From Cytophagales bacterium (GTDB taxonomy: Bacteria > Bacteroidota > Bacteroidia > Cytophagales > Cyclobacteriaceae), in contig JAAFHY010000002.1 of assembly GCA_013298505.1 (NCBI GenBank), positions 62,001 to 126,000 of the forward strand: 64,000 nt of DNA, given 5' to 3'. Under the pieces are notes generated by a model that worked only from the letters and a program-made list of their open reading frames with translations, was not told where the DNA came from and did no database searches. Made by a program: the position numbers and the translations under genes. Below are positions 51,424-60,586 of this stretch, piece after piece (position 1 is the stretch's first letter; each line of letters opens with the position of its first letter).

Positions 51424-51969
51424 ATGAAGAAAACCGTTATTAGTTATTGGTTGTTCGTTATAAGCGTTGCCTCATTTGCGAATAACGAACAACCAATAAC
51501 GAACAACCAACTCCACCCCATCCACCTCTCTATAACCGAAATCACGTATAGCGAGAAAGACAAGGCACTTCAAATTACCTCGCGTTTATTTATCGATGAT
51601 TTAGAACTCGCCATCCGCGCACAGCGCAAAGAAGCCGAACTGGATATTTTAGAACCGAAAAACAACCTCACCACTCAGCAACTTGTTATCAACTATCTTA
51701 GCGAGCATCTTAAAATCAAGCTAGACGGCAAGTACACTAAATTGAAATTTTTGGCGGTAGAACGTGAAGATATTTCGTTAATTGCTTACATCGAAATTGA
51801 GGGCATAAAAAAAATGAAAACACTAGAAGTTTTTAACGATGCCATTATGAGCATTCACGAAGATCAATCAAATTTAGTACACGTTACCTTCAAAAGCCCA
51901 GTGAAAAGCGTACGGCTTACGGTAAATTCGCCTTCTGAAAAATTTAATTTTGAAAAAAACGAGAGATAG
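51424..51969 (+). CDS. DUF6702 family protein
   Basis: 181 residues; hydrophobic signal peptide about 4-19 (TVISYWLFVISVASFA), cleaved near FA-NN. The mature protein begins HPIHLSITEITYSEKDKALQITSRLFIDDLELAIR, matching the DUF6702 pattern. Predicted periplasmic beta sandwich. It is next to HupE and M1 peptidases, and the three families travel together in Bacteroidota. Role unknown; metal handling or envelope metabolism is a guess. Confidence 0.8.
   Translation: MKKTVISYWLFVISVASFANNEQPITNNQLHPIHLSITEITYSEKDKALQITSRLFIDDLELAIRAQRKEAELDILEPKNNLTTQQLVINYLSEHLKIKLDGKYTKLKFLAVEREDISLIAYIEIEGIKKMKTLEVFNDAIMSIHEDQSNLVHVTFKSPVKSVRLTVNSPSEKFNFEKNER
51446..51508. repeat. Hairpin and 14-bp tandem repeat inside the DUF6702 signal peptide
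   Basis: Left arm ATTGGTTGTTCGTTAT (51446-51461) is the exact complement of 51482-51497, loop 20 nt; the right side continues as two exact 14-bp tandem copies AATAACGAACAACC (51481-51494, 51495-51508). The repeat is in frame and encodes part of the signal peptide and its junction. Confidence 0.75.
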
Positions 51970-52041
51970 AAATGGCGTGCAGCATGTAGCCTGAGGCTTG
52001 TGACCTAAAGACAAAGCATTATCAAAACTAACCCCCAAATT

Positions 52042-52803
52042 ATGCGTCAAAAAATAGTAGCTGGCAATTGGAAAATGAACAAGACATTAGAGGAAGCACA
52101 CATCTTAACTGCCGAGTTGATGGGCATGGTAGCCGATGAGGTAAAAGGGAATGTGATCACGGTATTGTGTGCCCCATTTCCTTATTTGCTTCCCATAAAA
52201 AATCAGTTAGGTAACTCGTCTATAAAAGTAGGTGCGCAAAATTGTAGCGAACACGATAGTGGTGCATATACCGGAGAAGTTTCTGCAACGATGTTAAAGT
52301 CAATGGCTATCCCTTATGTAATCATTGGCCATAGCGAACGCAGACAATATTTTGGCGAGAATGGAAAATTACTTGCCACTAAAGTAGATAAAGCCTTGGC
52401 AAATAATGTTACTCCCATTTTCTGTTGTGGCGAGCCGCTAGAGATTCGTGAGAAAGGAACGCACGAAGCATTAGTAAAACAGCAAGTAGAAGAAAGCTTG
52501 TTTCATTTGAATCAAGAAGCTATCCAAAAAGTAGTAGTTGCCTATGAGCCTGTATGGGCCATTGGTACAGGCAAAACAGCTACCTCACAACAAGCACAAG
52601 ATATGCATGCGGTAATCCGCCAGCACATTGCCGCAAAGTACGGTTCGGCTACAGCCGATAAAATTTCAATATTGTATGGAGGCAGTGTTAAAGCAGACAA
52701 TGCAAAAGAATTGTTCGCTTGCGCGGATGTTGATGGAGGGCTAGTGGGCGGTGCTTCGTTAAAGTCGAGAGAGTTTGTAGAGATTGTTAAAGCGATAGGA
52801 TGA
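52042..52803 (+). CDS. tpiA: Triosephosphate isomerase
   Basis: Glycolytic isomerase, cytoplasmic dimer. 253 residues. Catalytic Lys in AGNWKMN (about 11), His in IGHSERR, Glu in VAYEPVWAIGTG, and phosphate loop LYGGSV and GGLVGGASL. Standard in length and motif. A repeat-rich gap of 72 bp separates it from the DUF6702 gene. Confidence 0.98.
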   Translation: MRQKIVAGNWKMNKTLEEAHILTAELMGMVADEVKGNVITVLCAPFPYLLPIKNQLGNSSIKVGAQNCSEHDSGAYTGEVSATMLKSMAIPYVIIGHSERRQYFGENGKLLATKVDKALANNVTPIFCCGEPLEIREKGTHEALVKQQVEESLFHLNQEAIQKVVVAYEPVWAIGTGKTATSQQAQDMHAVIRQHIAAKYGSATADKISILYGGSVKADNAKELFACADVDGGLVGGASLKSREFVEIVKAIG

Positions 52804-52934
52804 TTTGCCAATTCGTTGATTCGGTAATTGCATGATCCGATGATGAAAGAAGCGTATCAGAATCGAATTAGCGCACATACTTCCCAGTTCAAAATCATCA
52901 ACGAATTAAGTCATTAGCAAATCACTGAATCAAT

Positions 52935-53762
52935 ATGTACTATACCCGCCTTCAAGTTGTTTGCGATCCTGCGTTTTCGGAAATACTGATGGCCGAAATT
53001 GGGGAAGTGGGCTTTGATACCTTTATGGAAAACGACAACGGATTTGAAGCCTATGTCGAAGAACAAAAGTTTAATGAGCCACAACTTGAAGCGGTAAAAG
53101 AAAAATATAAAACGGTCAATCCATTGCTCTTCTTTTGGGATAAAATCCAAAAACAAAATTGGAACGAACAATGGGAAAAAAGTTTGGATCCCATTGTCGT
53201 AGACGATCGTTGCCTAATTCGAGCAGAGTTTCATAAAATCGAAACAAAATATCCTTACGAAATCATCATCACACCCAAAATGTCGTTTGGTACTGGTCAT
53301 CACCAAACTACTTACCTGATGATCAAAAATCAACTCGATCTAGATCACGAAAACAAGCGCGTGATGGATGCGGGGTGTGGCACAGCCATACTATCGATCA
53401 TGGCATCAAAGCGAAAGGCACGAGAAGTGATTGCTTTTGATATTGACGAGTGGAGTGTAATAAATGGCAAAGAGAACATTGAAAACAATGCGTGTACTAA
53501 TATTGAAATCTACCAAGGAACGATTGCCGAAGTAAAGCCTACTGGCTCGTTTGAAATCATTCTCGCAAACATCAATAAAAATGTACTGCTTAGTGAAATG
53601 AAGCGCTATGCCGATTACCTAACTCCCAATGGCCATTTGCTATTAAGTGGATTTTATGTAAAAGATATTGCCGATTTACTGGCCGAAGCGAAGCAACATC
53701 AACTTACCGAAGTGCACCGCAGCGAGAGAGAAGAGTGGGCATCATTGCTTTTAAAGAAATAA
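52935..53762 (+). CDS. prmA: Ribosomal protein L11 methyltransferase
   Basis: 275 residues. N-terminal region (about 1-120) binds L11, then the SAM domain: KMSFGTGHHQTTYLM, VMDAGCGTAILSIMASKR (motif I), AFDIDEWSVINGKENIENNAC, LANINKNVL. The WDKIQKQNWNEQWEKSLDP stretch is characteristic of PrmA. Preceded by a 131-bp gap with imperfect inverted repeats. Confidence 0.95.
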   Translation: MYYTRLQVVCDPAFSEILMAEIGEVGFDTFMENDNGFEAYVEEQKFNEPQLEAVKEKYKTVNPLLFFWDKIQKQNWNEQWEKSLDPIVVDDRCLIRAEFHKIETKYPYEIIITPKMSFGTGHHQTTYLMIKNQLDLDHENKRVMDAGCGTAILSIMASKRKAREVIAFDIDEWSVINGKENIENNACTNIEIYQGTIAEVKPTGSFEIILANINKNVLLSEMKRYADYLTPNGHLLLSGFYVKDIADLLAEAKQHQLTEVHRSEREEWASLLLKK

Positions 53763-53831
53763 TTACCCGCACTTATCGTTCTTGTCCATTAGAACTTTCG
53801 CTATTTATTTCCGAATTTTCGGTTTAGCATT

Positions 53832-56800
53832 GTGAAAACCCGCTTCTCAACCTTTATATTGGCATTGATGGCTTACCTACCAGGGTTCGCCCAACAAAAT
53901 GTCCAAGATGCAGCCTATCAATTGGGGTTTCAAGATAGCATTCGGGTGCTTTACAATAACACAAAAGCCATGGAGGTAATGGCAATTGGTGATGGCTTTG
54001 CAGCTGCTTGGGCAAATCTCGGCCCCGAGCAACAGATGCAAATTAAAAGGCAATCTTTTAGAATGAAAAAGAAGGGCTATAAGTTGCGTTCTCATTTCAT
54101 AAATTATTTCGGCTCTATGGTGGCAGCCTTGGCAACCGAAAAAATGGAAGCCAATAAGTTCGGAGAATTTTTAACCGTTGTCGATAAAGTAATAGCAAAA
54201 GAAAATAGCAATCAAGCCAACGTATTCTTTCAACAGGCGCGCGATTTTTTCGAGCATCACTCGCTCACCTATCAAAAGTTTTTTCGGTTGCACGCCCTTG
54301 ATGATAATTACTCGTTCGTTTACCGAGAGCCGGCTATTCCAGATACTGCTCAAACTTATTCGCCACCTGCAGAGCCAGACACTACTTCCATTTTATTGCC
54401 CAACTGGAAGCAGCCCATTGTGCAGCCCGAAGTTTTTGGTGCTGCGATTGAGTTCACTAAAGTCACATTGAATTTTGTTACGCCCTATGATTCTGCTTTT
54501 CTCAAAGAAACTAACGGCACTTTTTTTCTGCGAGATAAATTATTTCTGGGCGAAGGAGGTCGTTTTGATTGGACTACGGCCGGTCTGTCTGCCGATTCGG
54601 TAAACTGCGAATTGAATAAGTATCATTTCAAAACCACACAGCCCAACCTAAAGGCAGAGCAAAGCAAGCTACTATACGTTGGCAAACTTGCTGGGCGTGT
54701 TTCGGGTGTATTTGAATTCAAGAGCATTAATCATAAAAAAGGGAAACCGACTATCTACCCTCGGTTTAGATCGTACGAAAACAATGTGCCTATTCTTGGG
54801 CTTGGCTCACCGTATTTGTTTTATAGCGGTGGTGTAGGCATGGCGGGGGCAACCATAAACAGCACATCAGTAGCAGGAGATATAGCCACACTTGAATTGC
54901 GTGGCGAAGCGGATAAACGATTTAAAGCGCAATCACTTTCTTTTGCCTTTAAAGATTCGGTTATTCTTTCTTCAAGCGCCAAGGTGGCAATCTACCAAGA
55001 CAACGATTCACTCACGCACCAATCCATGCAAGTAAGATTGGATTTGAGCAAGCAGAAAATCACTCTCACAAAAGATAAAACCTCGCTACGGAAAGCCCCA
55101 TTTGTCTCATCTTATTTTGGCATTGAGTTTACGGCCGATGTGATTGATTGGAATTTGAAATCCGACAGCCTTACGATTAATGTTGAAGGAAGTGGCGGGG
55201 TATCACCGATGGTTATCGAATCAAACGATTTTTATGATCCATACGATTACGAGCAATTAAAAGGCGTAGGCTTTGGTTTCCATGCACTCGCCTACTTTGT
55301 TAATTACGCCAAACGAAACAACACGCAAGATTTTTTTGTGTATGATTTGGCCGATGCTACCCGGAGCACAGAAAAAATTAGAATGGCCGCAGATTTTCTA
55401 TCGCAAAAAGGAATGATCCTTTACGATGCGCGTACAGGCAAAGTACACCTGAAAGATAAAGCCTTGCACGTGGCCGAATCGGTAAAAGGCAATGCCGATT
55501 ATGATAACATGAAGTTGCACTCGTTGACTGATACGGTCTCTAATGCCATGCTAAGTCTAAAAGAACGGAGCATGGTGGTGCATGGCGTAGAAGAATTTAA
55601 TGTGAGTGATTCGCTGAACGTGGTGATAAAGCCGGACAGTGCTGTTGTAAAATTTTTGCGAAACCGTGATATAAAATTCAATGGCACGATCAACGCGGGC
55701 AACTTTGAAATTACCGGAAAAGATTTTACCCTCAAGTACGATAGCTTCTTTATTAACCTCAATCATATCGACTCAATTCGGTTTTATATAACCGAAAAAA
55801 ATGGGACTCGCAGAAGGGTAAATAACTCGATGGTAGGTGCCGATTCTACTGCGGCTGCAGCGGGCGGCCTCCAAACAGGTGCCAACAAAACTTCGGGAAC
55901 TCTATTTATCAATCGACCCGATAATAAATCGGGGAGGGCAAAGATCCCTAACTATCCGCGCTTGGATGCTACTGCTGGTGGTGTGATTTATTTCGATCGT
56001 GAAGAAGTGCTGGATGGCGCATACGATAAGTCTGTATTTTTTGTAGTGCCTCCTTTTAAGTTAGATAGTTTGAACGATGCCGATCCAGGCTCTATCAATT
56101 TTGAAGGCACATTTATTTCAAGCGGAATGTTTCCGGCATTCAAAGAGAAACTGCATACCATGCCCGATAAGTCGCTTGGGTTTACACACGCAGTACCCGT
56201 GAAGGGATATAATCTCTATCAAGGAGAAGGCAAACTATTTGGAGGCATGAATTTAGACAATGCCGGCATCCACGCAAGTGGAAGCATTGAATACCTAGCT
56301 GCTAAAGTTAATGCGGATGACTTTGTGTTTTATCCTGATTCGGTGCTCTCGAAAGGAAAAACAGGTGAGATAAAAGAGAAAAAAGTAGGCAGTGTTAATT
56401 TCCCTCAAATGAGTTTTACCGATTATCATTTGAAGTGGTTTCCCAAACAGGATAAGTTCAAACTCAAAAATTTAAAAGAACCTTTTTCGCTTTACAAAAA
56501 CACAGCCACACTAAACGGCATTGTTACGGTATCAAAAAGTGGTGTGGCCGGAAGCGGTAAGTTGAGTACGCGTGGATCTGAAGTGTCTTCAAGAGAAATG
56601 ACGTTTGCATCGAAAGATTTAGGTGCCAGACACGCACGGTTTGAAGTGAAAACCGGAAACCCCGATAAGCCCGCATTGGCCGGTAGTGATGTGCGCCTGA
56701 AATTTGACCTTGCTAATAATACTGCTACGATTAGTCCTGAGATAGAAGGCGTTGCCGCAATTGATTTTCCGTATGCGCAATTCAAAACGTCTATACCTCA

Positions 56801-58523
56801 AGCAAAATGGGACTTGACCACACAGAAAATTGTAATGACCAAGGCGGCTGATGTGCCTATTGAAAATTCTTATTTCTACACCACTCGCAAAGAACTAGAC
56901 TCGCTAAATTTTAGTGCGGAAAAAGCGGAGTATGATATTCAAACACAACAGCTAAAAGTGAGTGGTATACCATTCATTATTGTTGCCGATGCAAAAATTA
57001 CTCCTGAAAATAATGAAGTGCTTATTCTTGAAAATGCTAAAATCGGGCAACTGAAAAACACCACCATTATATTAGACACACTCAATGGCTACCATCGCCT
57101 TATCAACGGTGTGGTAGATATTGTATCTAGAAAGGAATTTACTGGCTATGCAACCTATCAATATGTAAATGCCGCTAACGATACGTTCAAAATTAAAATG
57201 ACCGATTTTCATTTGGAAGCAATTGAGACGGAAGGGAAATCACGAAAGAAAAATGTTAAGGCTACACAGCAGACTGTTGGGAATGGGGCCGTTGTTGATA
57301 CCGATAAAATATTAGTAGCCCCCCGCATATTTTACAAGGGCGATATGGTTATGTATGCCACCCGCCCTGCGTTACAATTAAAAGGTTTTGTGAAGCTCGA
57401 TTTAAAAAAACTAAAAAACTATAATACATGGCTTAGCTACAACCAGAGTGGTGACGAGAAGGAAATTTACCTCGACTTTGATAACACCACCACGGACGAA
57501 GGCAAACGAGCCACTGCGGGATTGCACTTTGCCCAAGACAACAGTCTTTACATCACCTTTGTTTTTGATAAGAAAGACGAAGGCGATGATGATTTCTTCT
57601 TACCGAGCGGCTCGCTATTTTTTGATAAAGAGAGTGGTCAATTTAAAATTGAAGACAGACAGAAAGCAGCTGGCCAAAAGCTATCAGGAAAAGTATTTGC
57701 TTACAATGAAGATAAGCAAGAAGTAAGCTTTGAAGGCCCAGTTACATTTTTTAAAAATCAGAAGGAATTAACACTGACAGCTTCTGCTATTGGTTCGGGA
57801 AGTTTGGCAACCAACGATATAAAAATGAATACGTTGGTCATGACAAAGATGAATATTCCTGATGCCGCGTATCAACTAATGGCCACTAATTTGCAAGAGG
57901 TAATTAAAAACGAGGGAGCTAACGAAGGCTTGGGCGATCAAACGGAATTGCTTTACAAAATGGCAAACCTTGTGGGTGAAAAAGTTACTAAAGATTACGA
58001 GCAGAAGGCCCAGCAGGGTTATGTATCGTTGGGCACGGTGCAAGGATTCGTTCAGCCGATTGTATTTTCAAACGTAAACCTGAAGTGGTCGCAAGATAAA
58101 AAAGCCTTTTATAGCGAGGGAGCTTTAGGGATTAGCAATGTAAATCGCAGCGATATCAATGGTGCATTTGAAGGGTTTATGGAGATTAGAAAAAATGAAG
58201 ATGGGGCACCGGTGTTTCACGTATTCTTTAAAGCATCGCCTGATGCGTGGTACTATTTTGGTTTTGAAGATAATCGCTTGATGGTTCACTCTTCTCACCA
58301 GCCATTTAATGATTTAATTTCTAAGAAGACCAACGCCAGCAAGGCGAAAGTAGGCGAGTTAGTATTTATTCCTGGGAGTGATGATGAAACACTTTCTTTT
58401 ATAAATCGATTCCGAATGAATTATTATGGAATAGAAGCTCCCTACGATTTATCGAGTGGCAGCGAATCTGCCAAGAAGAAAGAAAAGAAGAAAGAAGAAA
58501 AGAAAGAAGACGATGGATTCTAG
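53832..58523 (+). CDS. Giant exported protein of unknown function
   Basis: 1563 residues, GTG start (signal peptide about 1-20, LALMAYLPGFAQQ). Residues about 25-180 are helical; from about 210 to 1520 the protein looks entirely beta, with many strands of alternating hydrophobic residues and repeated phrases such as GVIYFDREEVLDG, GSINFEGTFISSGMFP and GVVDIVSRKEFTGYATYQY. The end is a low-complexity basic/acidic tail (SAKKKEKKKEEKKEDDGF). No transmembrane helix beyond the signal. This resembles large periplasmic beta-rich proteins conserved in Cytophagales; I do not recognise a named family. Lipid- or glycan-bridging is speculation. Confidence 0.7.
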   Translation: MKTRFSTFILALMAYLPGFAQQNVQDAAYQLGFQDSIRVLYNNTKAMEVMAIGDGFAAAWANLGPEQQMQIKRQSFRMKKKGYKLRSHFINYFGSMVAALATEKMEANKFGEFLTVVDKVIAKENSNQANVFFQQARDFFEHHSLTYQKFFRLHALDDNYSFVYREPAIPDTAQTYSPPAEPDTTSILLPNWKQPIVQPEVFGAAIEFTKVTLNFVTPYDSAFLKETNGTFFLRDKLFLGEGGRFDWTTAGLSADSVNCELNKYHFKTTQPNLKAEQSKLLYVGKLAGRVSGVFEFKSINHKKGKPTIYPRFRSYENNVPILGLGSPYLFYSGGVGMAGATINSTSVAGDIATLELRGEADKRFKAQSLSFAFKDSVILSSSAKVAIYQDNDSLTHQSMQVRLDLSKQKITLTKDKTSLRKAPFVSSYFGIEFTADVIDWNLKSDSLTINVEGSGGVSPMVIESNDFYDPYDYEQLKGVGFGFHALAYFVNYAKRNNTQDFFVYDLADATRSTEKIRMAADFLSQKGMILYDARTGKVHLKDKALHVAESVKGNADYDNMKLHSLTDTVSNAMLSLKERSMVVHGVEEFNVSDSLNVVIKPDSAVVKFLRNRDIKFNGTINAGNFEITGKDFTLKYDSFFINLNHIDSIRFYITEKNGTRRRVNNSMVGADSTAAAAGGLQTGANKTSGTLFINRPDNKSGRAKIPNYPRLDATAGGVIYFDREEVLDGAYDKSVFFVVPPFKLDSLNDADPGSINFEGTFISSGMFPAFKEKLHTMPDKSLGFTHAVPVKGYNLYQGEGKLFGGMNLDNAGIHASGSIEYLAAKVNADDFVFYPDSVLSKGKTGEIKEKKVGSVNFPQMSFTDYHLKWFPKQDKFKLKNLKEPFSLYKNTATLNGIVTVSKSGVAGSGKLSTRGSEVSSREMTFASKDLGARHARFEVKTGNPDKPALAGSDVRLKFDLANNTATISPEIEGVAAIDFPYAQFKTSIPQAKWDLTTQKIVMTKAADVPIENSYFYTTRKELDSLNFSAEKAEYDIQTQQLKVSGIPFIIVADAKITPENNEVLILENAKIGQLKNTTIILDTLNGYHRLINGVVDIVSRKEFTGYATYQYVNAANDTFKIKMTDFHLEAIETEGKSRKKNVKATQQTVGNGAVVDTDKILVAPRIFYKGDMVMYATRPALQLKGFVKLDLKKLKNYNTWLSYNQSGDEKEIYLDFDNTTTDEGKRATAGLHFAQDNSLYITFVFDKKDEGDDDFFLPSGSLFFDKESGQFKIEDRQKAAGQKLSGKVFAYNEDKQEVSFEGPVTFFKNQKELTLTASAIGSGSLATNDIKMNTLVMTKMNIPDAAYQLMATNLQEVIKNEGANEGLGDQTELLYKMANLVGEKVTKDYEQKAQQGYVSLGTVQGFVQPIVFSNVNLKWSQDKKAFYSEGALGISNVNRSDINGAFEGFMEIRKNEDGAPVFHVFFKASPDAWYYFGFEDNRLMVHSSHQPFNDLISKKTNASKAKVGELVFIPGSDDETLSFINRFRMNYYGIEAPYDLSSGSESAKKKEKKKEEKKEDDGF

Positions 58524-58534
58524 TTTATCAAACC

Positions 58535-59299
58535 TCAGTCTGTAGCATTTTGATTTTGTTCTGTCAATTTTTTTCGCTCTCTATCAACATGCCTCCCATG
58601 AAAAATCATAACAGGCGTATATAGAAAATAGGTAAAGCCCCCGAGCATACCCGCGAGCCAATGGCCTCGAAAGCAAAATGCAACAAGAACAGAAATTAGT
58701 GGAATAAGACTCATCAATAAACTCGACCTTACTTTTACTTTTGTTTCAAACCGTTCAAGTTCACTCAGGTCTAATTCATCTGCTTGTTGATGCGCATAGC
58801 GATACATAAGCATCAAGACAAAAAATACACCAGAGGCACCGAGTCCATAAATAATCATCAGATCGGCCATGTCTTCGCCTCGAATCATTTTAGCCAAATC
58901 GTCCATAATCGATTGTTCGTTTACTAAGTAGCCAATTGGGTATAGGATCAGCTTGGTAAGAAACTTTAAAGGATAAACATAGAATAACACAATCACCAAG
59001 AATAAGGTGTTGAGTACAATGATCTTTCCGTTGCGTAATCCGTATCGTAAGAAATAAACATAGTGCTCGTGCCAAATTGAAATAATCAAAGCGATGCAAA
59101 GTAAAAATGGAATTAGCTCAAACGAAAAGCGTTTTATCTGTTCAAAATTAGTTGGTGGTGTTGTAGAGATAAGTAAAAGAGTAACGGCCAAAGCAAAAAC
59201 TGCATCGCTGAAATTTTCTAACCGACCCGGCTCTTTGCCACGAAACCGAAACCCTTCATTAGTTGCTTTCTTATTATTTATAATTAGTTCTCGCATCAT
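58535..59299 (-). CDS. TMEM175 family potassium channel-like membrane protein
   Basis: 254 residues from MMRELI (ATG at 59299; an ATG one codon later is equal). Six transmembrane helices: about 28-46 (NFSDAVFALAVTLLLIS), 56-75, 88-112, 148-166, 195-212, 215-235. The TMEM175 signature R-x-x-x-FSD is R26-x3-F30-S31-D32, followed by the pore-lining TM1. In bacteria these form tetrameric potassium channels. Its ATG is one base after the stop of the BLUF gene, so translation is coupled: a sensor and a channel in one message. Confidence 0.88.
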   Translation of the reverse strand: MMRELIINNKKATNEGFRFRGKEPGRLENFSDAVFALAVTLLLISTTPPTNFEQIKRFSFELIPFLLCIALIISIWHEHYVYFLRYGLRNGKIIVLNTLFLVIVLFYVYPLKFLTKLILYPIGYLVNEQSIMDDLAKMIRGEDMADLMIIYGLGASGVFFVLMLMYRYAHQQADELDLSELERFETKVKVRSSLLMSLIPLISVLVAFCFRGHWLAGMLGGFTYFLYTPVMIFHGRHVDRERKKLTEQNQNATD

Positions 59300-59300
59300 C

Positions 59301-59741
59301 TTATAAAATAGATTCGGGGTAATCGATAATGTTTTTTTTATAAAATAATTTCAAGAAAACGAGTACTAAGCTAGTAGCCTCTGCATTGTTTCTGCTCTCA
59401 AAAAAATAATCTAAATCGGAAAACCCTGCCAGTGATTGAAATTCGTGATCGCCTAATCTTTTGAAGCCCATCGCCCAGTCTTTAAAAATTCGCTCTTCCG
59501 ATTCGCCTTCCATCACCATCGTGATTTTTTTGTGCCGATCGTCTTGTTCAATTTTAGTATAGAGGTTATTGACAACCGACTTTTCCCCTTCTAGCACTTG
59601 AATGAATTTACCTCTTGTATGTATCAACATTCCTGTGATGCCTATTTTCTTATTTGTCCCTCGACTTTGGTTGAGCAGATCAATTAGATCTTCTTCAGAA
59701 AAATGGGTGACGGCAGTGCTTGTATAAACTAAGTAATACAT
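59301..59741 (-). CDS. BLUF-domain blue-light sensor protein
   Basis: 146 residues. BLUF domain 1-95, FAD-binding blue-light sensor. All AppA-type photochemistry residues are present with exact spacing: Tyr6 (YTS), Asn30 (TNKK), Gln48 (FIQVLEGE), Trp89 (DWAMGF) and Met91. Short C-terminal helical extension (95-146). Because BLUF alone has no output, the partner is expected to be another protein: TMEM175, encoded 1 bp downstream. PrsW lies 39 bp upstream on the same strand. Confidence 0.93.
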   Translation of the reverse strand: MYYLVYTSTAVTHFSEEDLIDLLNQSRGTNKKIGITGMLIHTRGKFIQVLEGEKSVVNNLYTKIEQDDRHKKITMVMEGESEERIFKDWAMGFKRLGDHEFQSLAGFSDLDYFFESRNNAEATSLVLVFLKLFYKKNIIDYPESIL

Positions 59742-59780
59742 AGATCGAATTTACTAAATAGCCAGCTAGCAGCCAAAATT

Positions 59781-60470
59781 CTATTCTGTAGATTTATTGA
59801 TAAAAGGGGATGCGTCTTGATGAATGCGCATAGCTCTTCGCGATAGGAATACGCCAATGCTGAGCGATAGTATAGCTCCGATCCAAATGCCAGGCACATA
59901 CGAGATAAACCAAAAATAGTCATAGGCTCCATGGAAAAGTGCAGCAACGCCAAGCGCATAAATTGCATAGTGCGATTTTCTATGTTCAAATTTTGCTTTT
60001 CCTAAAAAGTAGCCCATCAATACACCAAACGTAGCATGAGCAGGCACCGCAGTAAACATTCGTAAAATGGCAGTCTCAACTCCACCGTTGCTGATGTATA
60101 AAATGTTTTCGAGGCCTGCAAAACCTAAACTCACAACTACCGAGTATACAATTCCATCGTACGGCTCGTTAAAATTTTTGTTGGGATAGAGAATCCAATA
60201 AACAAAGATGAATTTACTGAACTCTTCAATTAAAGCAACCAATAAAAATGCGTGTACGGCTTGTTGACTAATACTAGTTGGATCGATTGGAATAAAATGA
60301 TTAATGGGCCAACTCATTAATAATGTAATAACCGTGCTGATAGCACCAAAGAAAAAACTTTGAATCAAAAGCCCAATAGGCTCACGCTCGTGTTTGTCTT
60401 TAAGATAAATATACAAGCCAATGGCCGCACCGGGAGCCAATGCGAGGGCGAGCAGAAAAAGAATATTCAT
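59781..60470 (-). CDS. PrsW-like intramembrane metalloprotease
   Basis: 229 residues with about seven transmembrane segments. The metal-binding motifs of the PrsW/CPBP type are seen: EEFSKFIFVYWILY, AHATFGVLMGYFLGKA and ALFHGAYDYFWF. PrsW in Bacillus starts cleavage of an anti-sigma factor, but in other bacteria substrates are unknown. It is the first gene of the set PrsW - BLUF - TMEM175, with a -7 match upstream. Confidence 0.82.
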   Translation of the reverse strand: MNILFLLALALAPGAAIGLYIYLKDKHEREPIGLLIQSFFFGAISTVITLLMSWPINHFIPIDPTSISQQAVHAFLLVALIEEFSKFIFVYWILYPNKNFNEPYDGIVYSVVVSLGFAGLENILYISNGGVETAILRMFTAVPAHATFGVLMGYFLGKAKFEHRKSHYAIYALGVAALFHGAYDYFWFISYVPGIWIGAILSLSIGVFLSRRAMRIHQDASPFINKSTE

Positions 60471-60489
60471 GCAACGGTTGATTGATGTT

Positions 60490-60497
60490 CAAAGGTA
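60490..60497 (-). promoter_or_regulatory. -7 element TACCTTTG for prsW-BLUF-TMEM175
   Basis: Exact TAnnTTTG on the minus strand, 19 bp before the PrsW start. No clear TTTG at -33; the nearest T-rich run is 16 bp upstream. Confidence 0.5.
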
Positions 60498-60517
60498 CAA
60501 TAACGGATTACATTAAA

Positions 60518-60563
60518 AGATACTGGATACTAGATGCTGGAATGGTGCTAGTATCCAGTATCT
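60518..60563 (-). terminator. 16-bp stem hairpin after coaX
   Basis: Perfect 16-bp inverted repeat (AGATACTGGATACTAG at 60518-60533 and complement at 60548-60563) with a 14-nt loop; on the minus strand it is followed by TTTTAA. It would terminate coaX before the prsW promoter. The A+T-rich stem and repeated TACTGGATAC words also suggest a dispersed repeat. Confidence 0.6.
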
Positions 60564-60586
60564 AGAAACCAGTACCTAGAAACTAT

